DNA of 64,000 bases from an uncultured Blautia sp. (GTDB lineage: Bacteria > Bacillota > Clostridia > Lachnospirales > Lachnospiraceae), in the NCBI GenBank assembly GCA_900543715.1, contig UQSX01000007.1, positions 1 to 64,000 on the forward strand, read 5' to 3'. The notes under the pieces were generated by a model. The model saw nothing but the letters and a program-made list of their open reading frames with translations, did no database searches and was not told the DNA's origin. Shown one piece after another: positions 15,672 through 24,468 of this stretch (within the stretch, counting starts at the first letter, position 1; each line of letters opens with the position of its first letter). The position numbers and the translations under genes were made by a program.

Positions 15672-15722
15672 TATGACGTCTTGCTCCAGTCGGCGCCCGG
15701 CGCCCTAAAAGCATTTAACGTC
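15672..15722 (-). promoter_or_regulatory. Stable 5' leader hairpin of clpX
   Basis: On the minus strand TGACGT and ACGTCA close a stem-loop with inner GCTTTTAG/CTGGAGC pairing and a doubled GGCGCC core. It starts immediately after the promoter and is unusually GC-rich for this intergenic DNA. A role in mRNA stability or control is inferred. Confidence 0.45.
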
Positions 15723-15751
15723 AGTATATTATCATAAAACCACTTATCCAA
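15723..15751 (-). promoter_or_regulatory. Promoter of the divergent clpX
   Basis: Minus strand TTGGAT (15746-15751), 17-bp spacer, TATACT (15723-15728). The leader is about 95 bases. Confidence 0.6.
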
Positions 15752-15830
15752 CAAGTAAACTTTTTATAAACCAGCCAAAGTTCCCCTTGTTCAGTGTAAC
15801 CAGCTCTTCCCTGCCCTTGTTGTCAGCATA

Positions 15831-15887
15831 TATAAAAGCAGACAGAAGCCAGGGAAATAGTTCTGCCTCTTCCCTGGCCGCTGTCTG
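15831..15887 (-). terminator. Terminator of the HtrA gene
   Basis: CAGACAG..CCAGGGAA (15839-15856) pairs with TTCCCTGG..CTGTCTG (15870-15887); the minus strand continues TTTTATA. It lies 20 bases past the stop codon. Confidence 0.8.
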
Positions 15888-15907
15888 TTTCTTTTTCTTA
15901 TTACGGT

Positions 15908-17596
15908 TTATTCGCCGCTCTGAGATGAGCTTTGTGCATCACTTTTTGCGCCTAAGGTGATCGTTAAGGTCTGTTCCTTATACTCGCCGCCTTCTGCTCT
16001 TGCGACTACAATCTCTACCTGCTCACCTGCCTTATAATAAGACAACTGATTCGTAAGATTATCATATGTCTGTACGGTAGTACCGTCAAATTTCTGAATG
16101 ATATCTCCTGTCAGGATACCCGCCTGGTCTGCCGGTCCTCCTTCCTCAACGCTGCGTACAAAGACACCTACCGGCATATTATACATTTCTTCTGTGTTGC
16201 TGGAAACATCAAGGCAGGTGATCCCCAGATATGCTGCCTGGCTTTCATCTTCCACTTTTTCTCTTGTTTCTTTGTTCATCAGTTCTTCCAGGATTGGTTC
16301 TGCACGACTGATAGGAATGGCAAATCCCATGCCTTCTACAGAATCAGAGGCGATCTTAGAGGAATTAATGCCCACAACTTCTCCATTCATGTTCAGCAGA
16401 GCTCCGCCGCTGTTTCCGGGATTAATTGCAGCATCGGTCTGGATAAAAGTACCGTTTACATCCTCAGAATTTACCTGCTTATTTAAAGCGCTTACATAAC
16501 CTGATGTTACCGACTGTCCATAGCCTAAAGCATTGCCGATGGCCACTACCTGTTCTCCAACTACCAAGTCATCTGAGCTTCCCAGATTAGCAACTTTAAT
16601 CTGGCCACGGACATCTTCCGGTATATCGGAGATATTAACAGATACTACTGCCAGATCGTTGTCCACATCTGTCCCTTTCACCTGTGCTGTCACTGCTGTG
16701 CCGCCTTCCAAATCTGTACTGCTATCCTCCGAATCTGCGCTTGTATTTGTCACATCATTTGAAGAGCTGGCCGCCGTACCATCCTGATTCGTGAAGCATA
16801 CGCTGAGGCTGGTAGCATTTTCTACCACATGATTGTTTGTGGCGATCAGAAGTTCCGTATCATTCTGTCCTACAATAATACCAGAACCGCTGCTCTCAGT
16901 CTGCTGTTCCTGGCTTTCTCCGCCAAATCCGAAATAATATCCAAAATAGTTCGGGATCTCCTGAACACTGATACTTGTGATCGCTACAACAGAAGGCATA
17001 ACGTTTTCCGCTACCTGAGAAACGCTTCCCTGGGCAGAAGATGAAGCAGAAGAGGTACCGCTATCTGTGTTCGTCAGCTGGGCCTGTGCAATCTGTGTAT
17101 TCTCTTCCGGCATCAGCTGTCCGCCCACATAGTTTACGCCCTGGAACACCAGGCCTGCCACCAAACCGAATACTGCAGCGCAGGCTGCTGCCAAACCAAT
17201 TTTTCTCGCTGGGCCTGAGCCATGTTTTTTCTTCTCTTTCTTTTCTGGCGGAACGGGTGATGCAAATTGATAGGAAGTGTAACGGTTCGTTTTACTTCCC
17301 TCAGTTTCTTTTTTCCCGCCTGCTGTGTTTTTTTCCTCAGAGCTTCCTGTGGTCTCCTGCCGGGCTTCTGAGGCTTTTCTGTAGGTACGGGCATAATAAG
17401 GATTTTCCTCACTTGGAGCCTCCTGAGGTTCCTGGACAGGCTGCTGCTGTGAAGCCTTCTCTGTCTCCCCAGAGTTCTTCATCACAAAGGAATCTCCCCG
17501 CATAAAAGCGTCTTCCCTGGAATTCTCCGCAGATGTTTCCGTATTCTTTTCCGGCTCACTGCCTGTATCATTTATATTTTTAAATTCGTCACTCAT
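15908..17596 (-). CDS. Membrane-anchored HtrA/DegP-type serine protease with PDZ domain
   Basis: 562 aa. A hydrophilic Glu/Ser-rich cytoplasmic region (1-130) precedes one membrane segment (about 132-154), so the protease faces outward. The S1C triad is H256 (TNNHVV), D314 (DNDLAVV) and S396 (GNSGGAL). A single PDZ domain spans about 455-550. A Ser/Thr/Asp-rich insert of about 30 residues (271-300) sits between the His and Asp segments. HtrA proteases degrade misfolded secreted proteins under envelope stress. It follows the GT2 gene at 17703 by 106 bases, with no clear promoter seen. Confidence 0.93.
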   Translation of the reverse strand: MSDEFKNINDTGSEPEKNTETSAENSREDAFMRGDSFVMKNSGETEKASQQQPVQEPQEAPSEENPYYARTYRKASEARQETTGSSEEKNTAGGKKETEGSKTNRYTSYQFASPVPPEKKEKKKHGSGPARKIGLAAACAAVFGLVAGLVFQGVNYVGGQLMPEENTQIAQAQLTNTDSGTSSASSSAQGSVSQVAENVMPSVVAITSISVQEIPNYFGYYFGFGGESQEQQTESSGSGIIVGQNDTELLIATNNHVVENATSLSVCFTNQDGTAASSSNDVTNTSADSEDSSTDLEGGTAVTAQVKGTDVDNDLAVVSVNISDIPEDVRGQIKVANLGSSDDLVVGEQVVAIGNALGYGQSVTSGYVSALNKQVNSEDVNGTFIQTDAAINPGNSGGALLNMNGEVVGINSSKIASDSVEGMGFAIPISRAEPILEELMNKETREKVEDESQAAYLGITCLDVSSNTEEMYNMPVGVFVRSVEEGGPADQAGILTGDIIQKFDGTTVQTYDNLTNQLSYYKAGEQVEIVVARAEGGEYKEQTLTITLGAKSDAQSSSQSGE

Positions 17597-17702
17597 AACT
17601 CATGCTTCCTTTCCTCAAATGATCTCTTTTTCTTTTTACATGACTAAGTCTACCAACCAATTGTGTTCAAATTGTGATAAAAAAACAAAGAAAACGTGAA
17701 AA

Positions 17703-18620
17703 TCATTCTCTGTTCTTCCAATATCCCGGACTCATGGTAAACCTTAACACCAGGGCCATCGGAAGCTTCCTGTAGATTTTTCCCATTCTGTATCCCAGGA
17801 ATTTAAACCCGCTACTCATGACCAACTGGGGAAGAAGCCAGGGTTTCCTTTTCTTCAGCAGATACTTCCCGGTGCTTTTTACCAGACGGATGCCCTCACC
17901 TTCAGAAGGCATTCCCTTAAAGATTTCCGGATGATCCGCCTGAGACACTGCCAGATCAAAGTTCCGTTTAAACTGCTGAATCCAGCTGTAATTATGAGAA
18001 TGGATCACACAGGCATCTGCTGCATAAAAAATCCCGTAGCCTGCTTTCACCATATTGCCCGCCATGATCATATCTTCATTAAATATCACCGGAAATGTAA
18101 AGCCTCCCAGTTCTTCATAAACGCTTTTTCTGTATGCCGCACAAACATTTGAACAAAAAAAAGTTTTGATTCCCAGTCTGGATATATCATTCTTTGTTTT
18201 CTTCAAACTGTTTTCAGGATAGTTAAAAGAACGGGTATATCTCTCAATCATCCGGCAGTCCTGATCGGGAAGCTGTCTGCCGTATACCGCTGCCACCTGA
18301 GGATCCCTGAAGGGCTTCAACAGATTTTCCACCGTATATCTGTCTGCCGGCACCGCATCTTGTGTAAAAAATATAAGGAACTCACTGTCTGCCATTTCTG
18401 CTGCCTGCGCTCTGGTTCTTCCATGGTCAAACTCTTCTTTGGAAATATGAAAGACCTGGACCCCTTTGGCTCCGCTGATCATAGAATCCTTCCAAAACTT
18501 TTCCTCAGTATTCATGATAATGATTTTGTCGGGAAAAATTGTCTGCTTTTTTAGCCCCTCTATCAGTCTAGAAAATTTATCACCCGGCTTATAAGTCGGC
18601 ACGATCACAGTCACACTCAT
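17703..18620 (-). CDS. GT2 glycosyltransferase, rhamnosyltransferase-like
   Basis: 305 aa. A GT-A nucleotide-sugar domain starts at VTVIVPTYKPG. The EFDHGRTRAQAA segment resembles the FDHGxTRNxA motif of RgpB/RfbF-type rhamnosyltransferases, and QDAVP stands at the metal-binding DxD position. FNEDMIMAG would supply the catalytic base. It probably adds a rhamnose residue to a lipid-linked surface polysaccharide at the inner membrane face. The rml genes for dTDP-rhamnose are not in the window. It lies downstream of the LCP gene, from which a hairpin (18695-18733) separates it. Confidence 0.85.
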   Translation of the reverse strand: MSVTVIVPTYKPGDKFSRLIEGLKKQTIFPDKIIIMNTEEKFWKDSMISGAKGVQVFHISKEEFDHGRTRAQAAEMADSEFLIFFTQDAVPADRYTVENLLKPFRDPQVAAVYGRQLPDQDCRMIERYTRSFNYPENSLKKTKNDISRLGIKTFFCSNVCAAYRKSVYEELGGFTFPVIFNEDMIMAGNMVKAGYGIFYAADACVIHSHNYSWIQQFKRNFDLAVSQADHPEIFKGMPSEGEGIRLVKSTGKYLLKKRKPWLLPQLVMSSGFKFLGYRMGKIYRKLPMALVLRFTMSPGYWKNRE

Positions 18621-18694
18621 AAATTATCTCCTGTTAAAAATATAATTTCCTGGTTTACGGATACCTTTTTCCTCTGCCCCGGCGGTCAGAAGCG

Positions 18695-18733
18695 CAAGAA
18701 AAGGAAGCACACCGAAGCTGCTTCCTTTTCTTG
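18695..18733 (-). terminator. Hairpin downstream of the LCP gene
   Basis: Perfect 15-bp arms (18695-18709 / 18719-18733) whose 3' arm is itself T-rich, but with no long T tract after it. Likely a terminator or a partial one before the next glycosyltransferase. Confidence 0.6.
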
Positions 18734-18785
18734 ATAAAGGGACAGTAGTTTTTAAATAGCAGGAATCCTCTTCTGATGTATCCTC

Positions 18786-19988
18786 TTAACCATTGTCACT
18801 CTCTGATCCATCACTGCTCTGGGTGGAAGAGTCTCCCTCATCCAGCAGATATTTTCTCTCGTCCGCCACATAGCTTTCCCCAAAACCAGTACGGTCTACA
18901 ACAAAATCACTGCGTACCGTAACTGTCTCGGAAGGCTGATAATCCTCATCGGAAAATAAAAATTCATGAAGATATTTTACATTGGTCTCCAGGGTTGTAG
19001 GGATGATACAGTCCAGTCCGGTAACTGGCTGGGTCAGCTCTGCTCCCATCACATAGTCCACAGGAAATCCCGTATTCTCTCCCATGCTGTAGGTCATAAT
19101 ACTCATTCCCAGCTTAATAAGCTCTGATTTTGAAAAATTTGTCTGTATAAGGGGGAACACCTGGTCCACAATATCATTCAATGTTCCGAATCCGGCAGAT
19201 TTGGCCTTATCTGCCAGCATGTCAAGTACCAGTCTCTGTCTCTCCGTTCTTCCTTGATCCCCGGAAGCAGTCTGACGGATACGGCAGTAGGCAGTCACCT
19301 GAACCCCGTTCAAGTGATAAGTTCCTAAGATCTGTGACTGATCATCCGGAGCTGGATCCGGCTTTTCAATAGGTGTATAGTCCATACCTGTCTGTTCTGC
19401 CGTCTCTACACAATGATTGTTCATATGCTCGATTTCTTCATATGACATAGGAATATCCAAGCCGCCCAGGCAGTCTACCACCGTAGCCATAGCGCTGAAA
19501 TCTACAGACACATAATTTTCAATATCCAGATCCATATTGGTATTCATCATATTCACTGCCTGTACCGGACCTCCCCGAAGATAGGCAGAATTGCACTTAT
19601 TATAAATGCCATTTCCGTACTCATCTTCATCTACCCGCAGGTAGGTGTCTCGGTAAAGGGACACCAGACGGATTTCTTTTGTATCGTTATTAATACTGGC
19701 AATAATGGCAGTATCGCTGTTGCCGTACAATCCTTCATCTTCCGTCCGCTTATCCACGCCAAATAAGGCAATATTGGTATAGCCGCTGAGTACTTCACTT
19801 CCCGCTACAGTCTCATTGATCTGTACCTCCTGATCATCTGTCGCCTGAGTAAAATTCAGATTATCCATCCTCTTATTAATCTGCGTATAAATAAACAAAA
19901 CTCCCACCAGCAGGACCAGTACAAGAATCTCAAATCCGAAAAGGATCTTCCTCCCTATATGTCTCTTCTTTTTTTTCATCTTAGACAT
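18786..19988 (-). CDS. LCP (LytR-CpsA-Psr) family cell-wall glycopolymer ligase
   Basis: 400 aa. Lys-rich N-terminus, one signal-anchor segment (about 15-35), then the LCP domain: ALFGVDKRTE, SLYRDTYLRV, DCLGGLDIP, and TERQRLVLDML with the conserved arginines that hold the pyrophosphate lipid. The C-terminus is acidic and serine-rich. LCP enzymes transfer undecaprenyl-linked polymers to peptidoglycan outside the membrane. Its position 18 bases after the initiating sugar transferase suggests it attaches the polymer built by this cluster. Confidence 0.93.
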   Translation of the reverse strand: MSKMKKKKRHIGRKILFGFEILVLVLLVGVLFIYTQINKRMDNLNFTQATDDQEVQINETVAGSEVLSGYTNIALFGVDKRTEDEGLYGNSDTAIIASINNDTKEIRLVSLYRDTYLRVDEDEYGNGIYNKCNSAYLRGGPVQAVNMMNTNMDLDIENYVSVDFSAMATVVDCLGGLDIPMSYEEIEHMNNHCVETAEQTGMDYTPIEKPDPAPDDQSQILGTYHLNGVQVTAYCRIRQTASGDQGRTERQRLVLDMLADKAKSAGFGTLNDIVDQVFPLIQTNFSKSELIKLGMSIMTYSMGENTGFPVDYVMGAELTQPVTGLDCIIPTTLETNVKYLHEFLFSDEDYQPSETVTVRSDFVVDRTGFGESYVADERKYLLDEGDSSTQSSDGSESDNG

Positions 19989-20006
19989 TTTTGTTCCCCT
20001 TTATCT

Positions 20007-21404
20007 TTAATAAGCGTTTTTATTTACAAAGCCTTTAAAAACCGTCAAAAATAAGATCTTTATATCCAGCCCAAGTGTCCAGTTCTCAATATAATAAAGA
20101 TCATATTCTATTCTTTTCCGGATAGAAGTATTTCCTCTGTACCCATTGACCTGAGCCCAGCCGGTAATTCCCGGCCGTACCTGATGCTTGATCATATACC
20201 TTGGAATCTCTTCTTTGAATTTTTCTACGAAAAAAGGTCTTTCCGGTCTGGGGCCCACCAGACTCATTTGGCCTTTTAGTACATTAAAAAGCTGAGGCAG
20301 CTCATCAATGCTGGTCTTTCTCATAAATTTTCCAAAGCCAGTCACTCTCGGGTCGTCCTTTACTGTCCATCTGGTCTTTTCTTTTTCCGGGGCCTGGACT
20401 TCCATGGAACGAAATTTATACATCATAAACGGCTGGTTATGAAGTCCCACTCTTTCCTGTTTAAAAATCAGCGGTCCCGGTGACGTAAGCTTGATCATGA
20501 TCACGGAAAATAACATGACCGGCGAAAAAATAACAATCGCACACAGGGATCCTACAATGTCCATCATCCGTTTCAGCACTGCATAATAAGTATTCGTCAG
20601 CGGCACATGCCGGATATTGATCACCGGAAGCCCCAGAATGTCTTCCGTATAAGGTTTAGTAGGTATAACCCTATTATAGTCAGGAATAAATTTTGTATGC
20701 ACTCCTGACTTTTCACAGAGGGCTACAATCTCCTCCAGCCGGTAATATTCATTTAATCCCAGAGTAATGGCAATCTCATCCAGATGATTCTGGGGAAGGA
20801 TCACCATAAGGTTTGCAATTCTTCCCAGAACTTTTACTCCCTTATATTCTGTTCCCGCCTCAATATGATCGTCCAGAATTCCCCGGATCTTATATCCCCA
20901 CTGAGGATTTGCTATGATCCTGTCAATATATTCTTCTGCTGCATGACTGTATCCTACAAGAAGTATATGCTTCAGATTATATCCTTTTTTTCTCATGCTT
21001 CTGAGAAAATACCGGATCAGATTCCGAAGCCCGGTTTCCATAAGGATATTCACAAAATAAAAAATAGCCAGCAGCTCTCTGGAAAAATGCATCATCTTTA
21101 TCAGGTACAACACACCTAGGATCAAAGCAATCCCGACTGTATTGGCCTTGACGATATTCCACATTTCCAGCCGTCTGCCCTGTACCCTCTTAGGCGTATA
21201 TAAACTGAATAGATAATATAAAAACAGATACACCGGAACAATTGGCAGAATGGCCACGGCATATGTCCTGAAAGGAAGTGCTCCCACGTCCTGATCCAGG
21301 AAAAGAAATTTGATCACCCATGCAATCAGATAGGCAATCACAATAACAAAAGCATCCAACACTACATGAAGGCGGTTAAAATGCTTCTGGTTTTCTTTTA
21401 TCAA
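20007..21404 (-). CDS. Polyprenyl-phosphate sugar phosphotransferase (initiating sugar transferase)
   Basis: 465 aa. Four or five N-terminal membrane segments, a CoA-binding-like cytoplasmic domain (HILLVGYSHAAEEYIDRI), another hydrophobic hairpin, and a C-terminal bacterial sugar transferase domain with KRMMDIVGS, MYKFRSM and TSIDELPQLFNVLKG..LVGPRP. This is the WcaJ/CpsE architecture: it starts polysaccharide synthesis by moving a sugar phosphate onto undecaprenyl phosphate. The start appears to be TTG at 21404 after AAGGGTGAT. It has its own promoter and a palindrome in the leader, and the LCP gene follows. Confidence 0.93.
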   Translation of the reverse strand: MIKENQKHFNRLHVVLDAFVIVIAYLIAWVIKFLFLDQDVGALPFRTYAVAILPIVPVYLFLYYLFSLYTPKRVQGRRLEMWNIVKANTVGIALILGVLYLIKMMHFSRELLAIFYFVNILMETGLRNLIRYFLRSMRKKGYNLKHILLVGYSHAAEEYIDRIIANPQWGYKIRGILDDHIEAGTEYKGVKVLGRIANLMVILPQNHLDEIAITLGLNEYYRLEEIVALCEKSGVHTKFIPDYNRVIPTKPYTEDILGLPVINIRHVPLTNTYYAVLKRMMDIVGSLCAIVIFSPVMLFSVIMIKLTSPGPLIFKQERVGLHNQPFMMYKFRSMEVQAPEKEKTRWTVKDDPRVTGFGKFMRKTSIDELPQLFNVLKGQMSLVGPRPERPFFVEKFKEEIPRYMIKHQVRPGITGWAQVNGYRGNTSIRKRIEYDLYYIENWTLGLDIKILFLTVFKGFVNKNAY

Positions 21405-21426
21405 GGTTTTATCACCCTTTGCTCAA

Positions 21427-21441
21427 ACATGTAACACATGT
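21427..21441 (-). promoter_or_regulatory. ACATGT-N3-ACATGT operator-like site
   Basis: Two self-complementary ACATGT boxes separated by three bases lie between the -10 box and the start of the sugar transferase gene, a location suited to repression. No matching regulator is identified. Confidence 0.3.
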
Positions 21442-21455
21442 AATATTTTCTTAAT

Positions 21456-21484
21456 AATATATCATAGTTCCACTCAGAACGCAA
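21456..21484 (-). promoter_or_regulatory. Promoter of the sugar transferase-LCP pair
   Basis: Minus strand TTGCGT (21479-21484), 17-bp spacer, TATATT (21456-21461). Confidence 0.5.
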
Positions 21485-21525
21485 CAATGGATTAAGTCTC
21501 CAAAATATCCTCCCCTTAAGATCGC

Positions 21526-22482
21526 TTATTTCAAAAGGAATCTGCCCAGGTTCTTATATAATTCCATCTGGATCTTTACATATCTTTTTGCAGAATCTGC
21601 CCGAAATTTTTTCCCTTTGTTTTTTATAGAGATTGTAATTCCGTTTTTCAGTCCTGCCGCATATTCCCTTCCGAAACCCTTAGCTGTAAAAAATACCAGC
21701 TTTACCGCAAATCCCAGAAAGAACAACGGGGCATTCCATATAATCTGCAGCAGGGGCATATTTTTATAAATCAGATATATATTATTCCTGGAAGAATATC
21801 TGACTTTAAACAAATTATATCTGGAACCAGTAGTTCCGCTTCCCACATGAAGCACTCTGGCCTTTGGACAGAACCAGTTCTCATATCCCAGCAGCCTTCC
21901 CCGGTATCCGATATCCATGTCTTCCAGATAGGCAAAGTGCTCTTCATCAAATAATCCGGTCTTTTTCAGCAGCTCTCTGCGATAGACCGCCGCTCCTGCA
22001 CAAGCAGCAAAAATCTGTTTTTCTGTGTTATAGCTGCTTTCTTTTTTTCCTTTTCCGTCGGCAAAGGCCCAGCCCAAAGCGCAGTAATAATTTCCCCCGT
22101 CATCTATTTTGTCCGGATGCTTCATTTCCAGAAGCTTGGCCTGACAGGAAAAAGCCTTAGGCTTACTTTCAATTTCCTTTATCAGTTCTTCTATAAACTT
22201 ATTTTCCGCTATCGTGTCATTATTCAGCAGGATCACATAAGGACTCCGGGAATTTCGTATCCCCTGATTGACAGCGCCGCAAAATCCCGTATTTTCTTTA
22301 AGGGAGATCAACTTCACCCAGGGATAACTTGTTCTCACATATTCCTGACTTCCATCTGTGGATCCATTGTCGATCAGCAAAACCTCAAAATCATGAAAAC
22401 TCTGGTTTTCCATTGCATCCAGACAGTCTTTTAAGTATTTTTTTCCGTTATAATTAGGAATGATCACCGAAACCTTACACAT
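21526..22482 (-). CDS. GT2 glycosyltransferase (WbbL-like rhamnosyltransferase type)
   Basis: 318 aa from the ATG at 22482, preferred because the longer in-frame start at 22524 overlaps the previous gene; AAAGG lies seven bases before it. The GT-A domain starts VSVIIPNYNGKKYL, with LIDNGSTDGS, LLNNDTI as the metal site and LEDMDIGYRGRLLG as the acceptor/base region. The basic, hydrophobic C-terminal tail (NIYLIYKNMP...) is typical of membrane-associated rhamnosyltransferases of the WbbL group. It sits 11 bases after the dual GT2 gene. Confidence 0.87.
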   Translation of the reverse strand: MCKVSVIIPNYNGKKYLKDCLDAMENQSFHDFEVLLIDNGSTDGSQEYVRTSYPWVKLISLKENTGFCGAVNQGIRNSRSPYVILLNNDTIAENKFIEELIKEIESKPKAFSCQAKLLEMKHPDKIDDGGNYYCALGWAFADGKGKKESSYNTEKQIFAACAGAAVYRRELLKKTGLFDEEHFAYLEDMDIGYRGRLLGYENWFCPKARVLHVGSGTTGSRYNLFKVRYSSRNNIYLIYKNMPLLQIIWNAPLFFLGFAVKLVFFTAKGFGREYAAGLKNGITISIKNKGKKFRADSAKRYVKIQMELYKNLGRFLLK

Positions 22483-22493
22483 GCTCCTACCTT

Positions 22494-24320
22494 TCAGTCT
22501 TTTGGACGTAGAGAATAGTTCCACTTTGTCAGAGAGAGATTTTTATTATAATACGGATCTCCTTCTTTTAAAAGCTTTTCCCATCTGCAGCGCATAAATT
22601 CTATTTCCGTCTGAAATCTGCGGACTTTTTCCTTGCTGTCTTCCGCACCGCGGCTTTTGGATTCGTAATGATATAATTCTACATAAGGGTCATATACTAC
22701 CAGATACCCCAGTTTTCTGACTCTCAGGCACAAGTCCACATCGTTAAACGCAACACTTAGTGCCTCTTCGAATCCCTGTGCTTCATCGAAGATCTGCTTC
22801 TTTATCATCATACAGGCAGCAGTAACCGCACTGAGATCCTGTATGATAGAAGCTTTGTGCATATACCCGGATCTTTCCCTTGGCAGATCCACGAACATAT
22901 GGCCCGCAATTCCCCCGATGCCAATGACGGTCCCTGCATGCTGGATCGTATCATTGCCATAATAGAGTTTTGCCCCTACAATACCGGTATCCTGTCTCTG
23001 GCAAAAGCCCAGCATCTCTTCTATCCAGTCAGAGGTGATCACCTCTGTATCATTGTTCAGGAAAAGAAGATATTCCCCTTTTGCCCTGGCAGCGGCAAAA
23101 TTATTAATTGCAGAATAATTAAATTCCTTTTTCCATTTGAGTAGACGCACTTTAGGCCTCTTGGCCAGCTGCTTATAATATTCAAAGATTTCCTGGGAAG
23201 TACTGTTGTTTTCTACGACCAGAATCTCATAATTGCTGTAGCTGCTTCTCCCCAGAATAGAATTTATGCATTTTTCCAGATCCTCTTTGGCATCCTTATT
23301 GGGAATGATGATCGACACCATGGGTTTCCCCGCAACCGGATATTTCACCCGGTAAAATCCATAGTCCTTTGTCTGGGTCACCTCTCCTTTCAGTCCGGAT
23401 CTCTTCAGGTTCGCCTCGATCGCCCGCTTTCCTGCTTCAAAAGCATAGAGTTTGCTCTCCGGGTTATCTGCCGTAGAAGCTTCATGCGTCCGCCAATGAT
23501 AAAGGATTTCAGGAACATGCCGGATTTTTCCCGCCTGTTCAGTACAGCGGAAAATAAAATCATAATCCTGCGCTCCGTCATATTCCCGGAAAAATCCTCC
23601 GATCCTTTCCGCAATTGTTTTTCTTACCACAAAAAAATGACAGATATAATTATTTGATCTCAAAAGGTCCGGACTGAAATCCGGCTTCAGATGAGGCTGA
23701 AAATGTTCTAAGTCCTCTCCTCTTACCTTATCTTCATCCGTATAGATAACATCGGTATCTGGTTCAGTTTCTAAAACCTTCGCTATTTCATATAAAGCAT
23801 TCGGCGCCAGCAGATCATCATGATCCATAAGACCTATATAGTCCCCTTCAGCCATAGCTAAAGCTTCGTTGGTATTCTCCGCGATCCCCTTATTTTCTTC
23901 CAGTTTTTTCCATCTTATCCTGGAATCCTTCCTGGCATACTCCATCAGAACATACTCCATGGAAGCGTCCTTAGGGCTGGCATTAGCAATACAAAGCTCC
24001 CAGTTTTCATAGGTTTGTTCCAGCAGAGAATCCATCATCTGACGGAGAAATTTTTCCGGCGTCCGGTAGGCTGGCACTGCAATACTGATCTTGGGATAAT
24101 ACTTCCATTTTTTTCTTCTCTGTTTTTCCAGTTCTTCACTGTCAGGTCTGTAATCCTCATACCAGGGCCCATAGGGAACTTCTTCCGGTTCAAAGCGCTC
24201 ATGAAGTCTTATCCAGAATTCTTTTGGCCCATAATGTTTTAAATAGCGAAACCCCTTCTGAATGGTATACGGCGAAAGCCTCCCTAAAATTCTCCCCCAT
24301 TCCAATTTTCCAGTAGGCAT
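22494..24320 (-). CDS. Large dual-domain GT2 glycosyltransferase
   Basis: 608 aa with two complete GT2 domains: the first from about residue 78 (ISIAVPAYRTPEKF, GLMDHDDLL), the second from about 330 (VSIIIPNKDAKEDL, LLFLNNDTEV, FNDVDLCLRVR). Each has its own DxD-like metal site, so one protein may add two residues or polymerise a repeat. It is clearly paralogous to the 826-aa protein at 25753-28233, sharing HDD, QDYDFIFRC, FNYSAINNF, HAGTVIGIGG and YESKSRG strings, but lacks that protein's N-terminal beta region. It heads the 24320-to-21526 pair. Confidence 0.9.
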   Translation of the reverse strand: MPTGKLEWGRILGRLSPYTIQKGFRYLKHYGPKEFWIRLHERFEPEEVPYGPWYEDYRPDSEELEKQRRKKWKYYPKISIAVPAYRTPEKFLRQMMDSLLEQTYENWELCIANASPKDASMEYVLMEYARKDSRIRWKKLEENKGIAENTNEALAMAEGDYIGLMDHDDLLAPNALYEIAKVLETEPDTDVIYTDEDKVRGEDLEHFQPHLKPDFSPDLLRSNNYICHFFVVRKTIAERIGGFFREYDGAQDYDFIFRCTEQAGKIRHVPEILYHWRTHEASTADNPESKLYAFEAGKRAIEANLKRSGLKGEVTQTKDYGFYRVKYPVAGKPMVSIIIPNKDAKEDLEKCINSILGRSSYSNYEILVVENNSTSQEIFEYYKQLAKRPKVRLLKWKKEFNYSAINNFAAARAKGEYLLFLNNDTEVITSDWIEEMLGFCQRQDTGIVGAKLYYGNDTIQHAGTVIGIGGIAGHMFVDLPRERSGYMHKASIIQDLSAVTAACMMIKKQIFDEAQGFEEALSVAFNDVDLCLRVRKLGYLVVYDPYVELYHYESKSRGAEDSKEKVRRFQTEIEFMRCRWEKLLKEGDPYYNKNLSLTKWNYSLRPKD

Positions 24321-24377
24321 TACCCTTCACCTGCCTTTCCTGTTCTCATTCATCTGCTTATTCTATCACATTTTCTG

Positions 24378-24406
24378 TTTAAAGAAAACCTTTATTATGT
24401 TATAAT
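24378..24406 (+). promoter_or_regulatory. Promoter of the D,D-carboxypeptidase gene
   Basis: TTTAAA (24378-24383), 17-bp spacer, TATAAT (24401-24406). Confidence 0.6.
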
Positions 24407-24468
24407 GAGCAGGAACTGCCTCTAAAGGCCGTTCTATATGTTTCATTTCATATTAAGGAGGAACTTCA

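Noticed and set aside
22483..22524. N-terminal extension of the GT2 gene (start at 22524)
   Set aside because: It overlaps the end of the upstream GT2 gene, and the shorter start begins exactly at the GT-A strand with a usable ribosome site.
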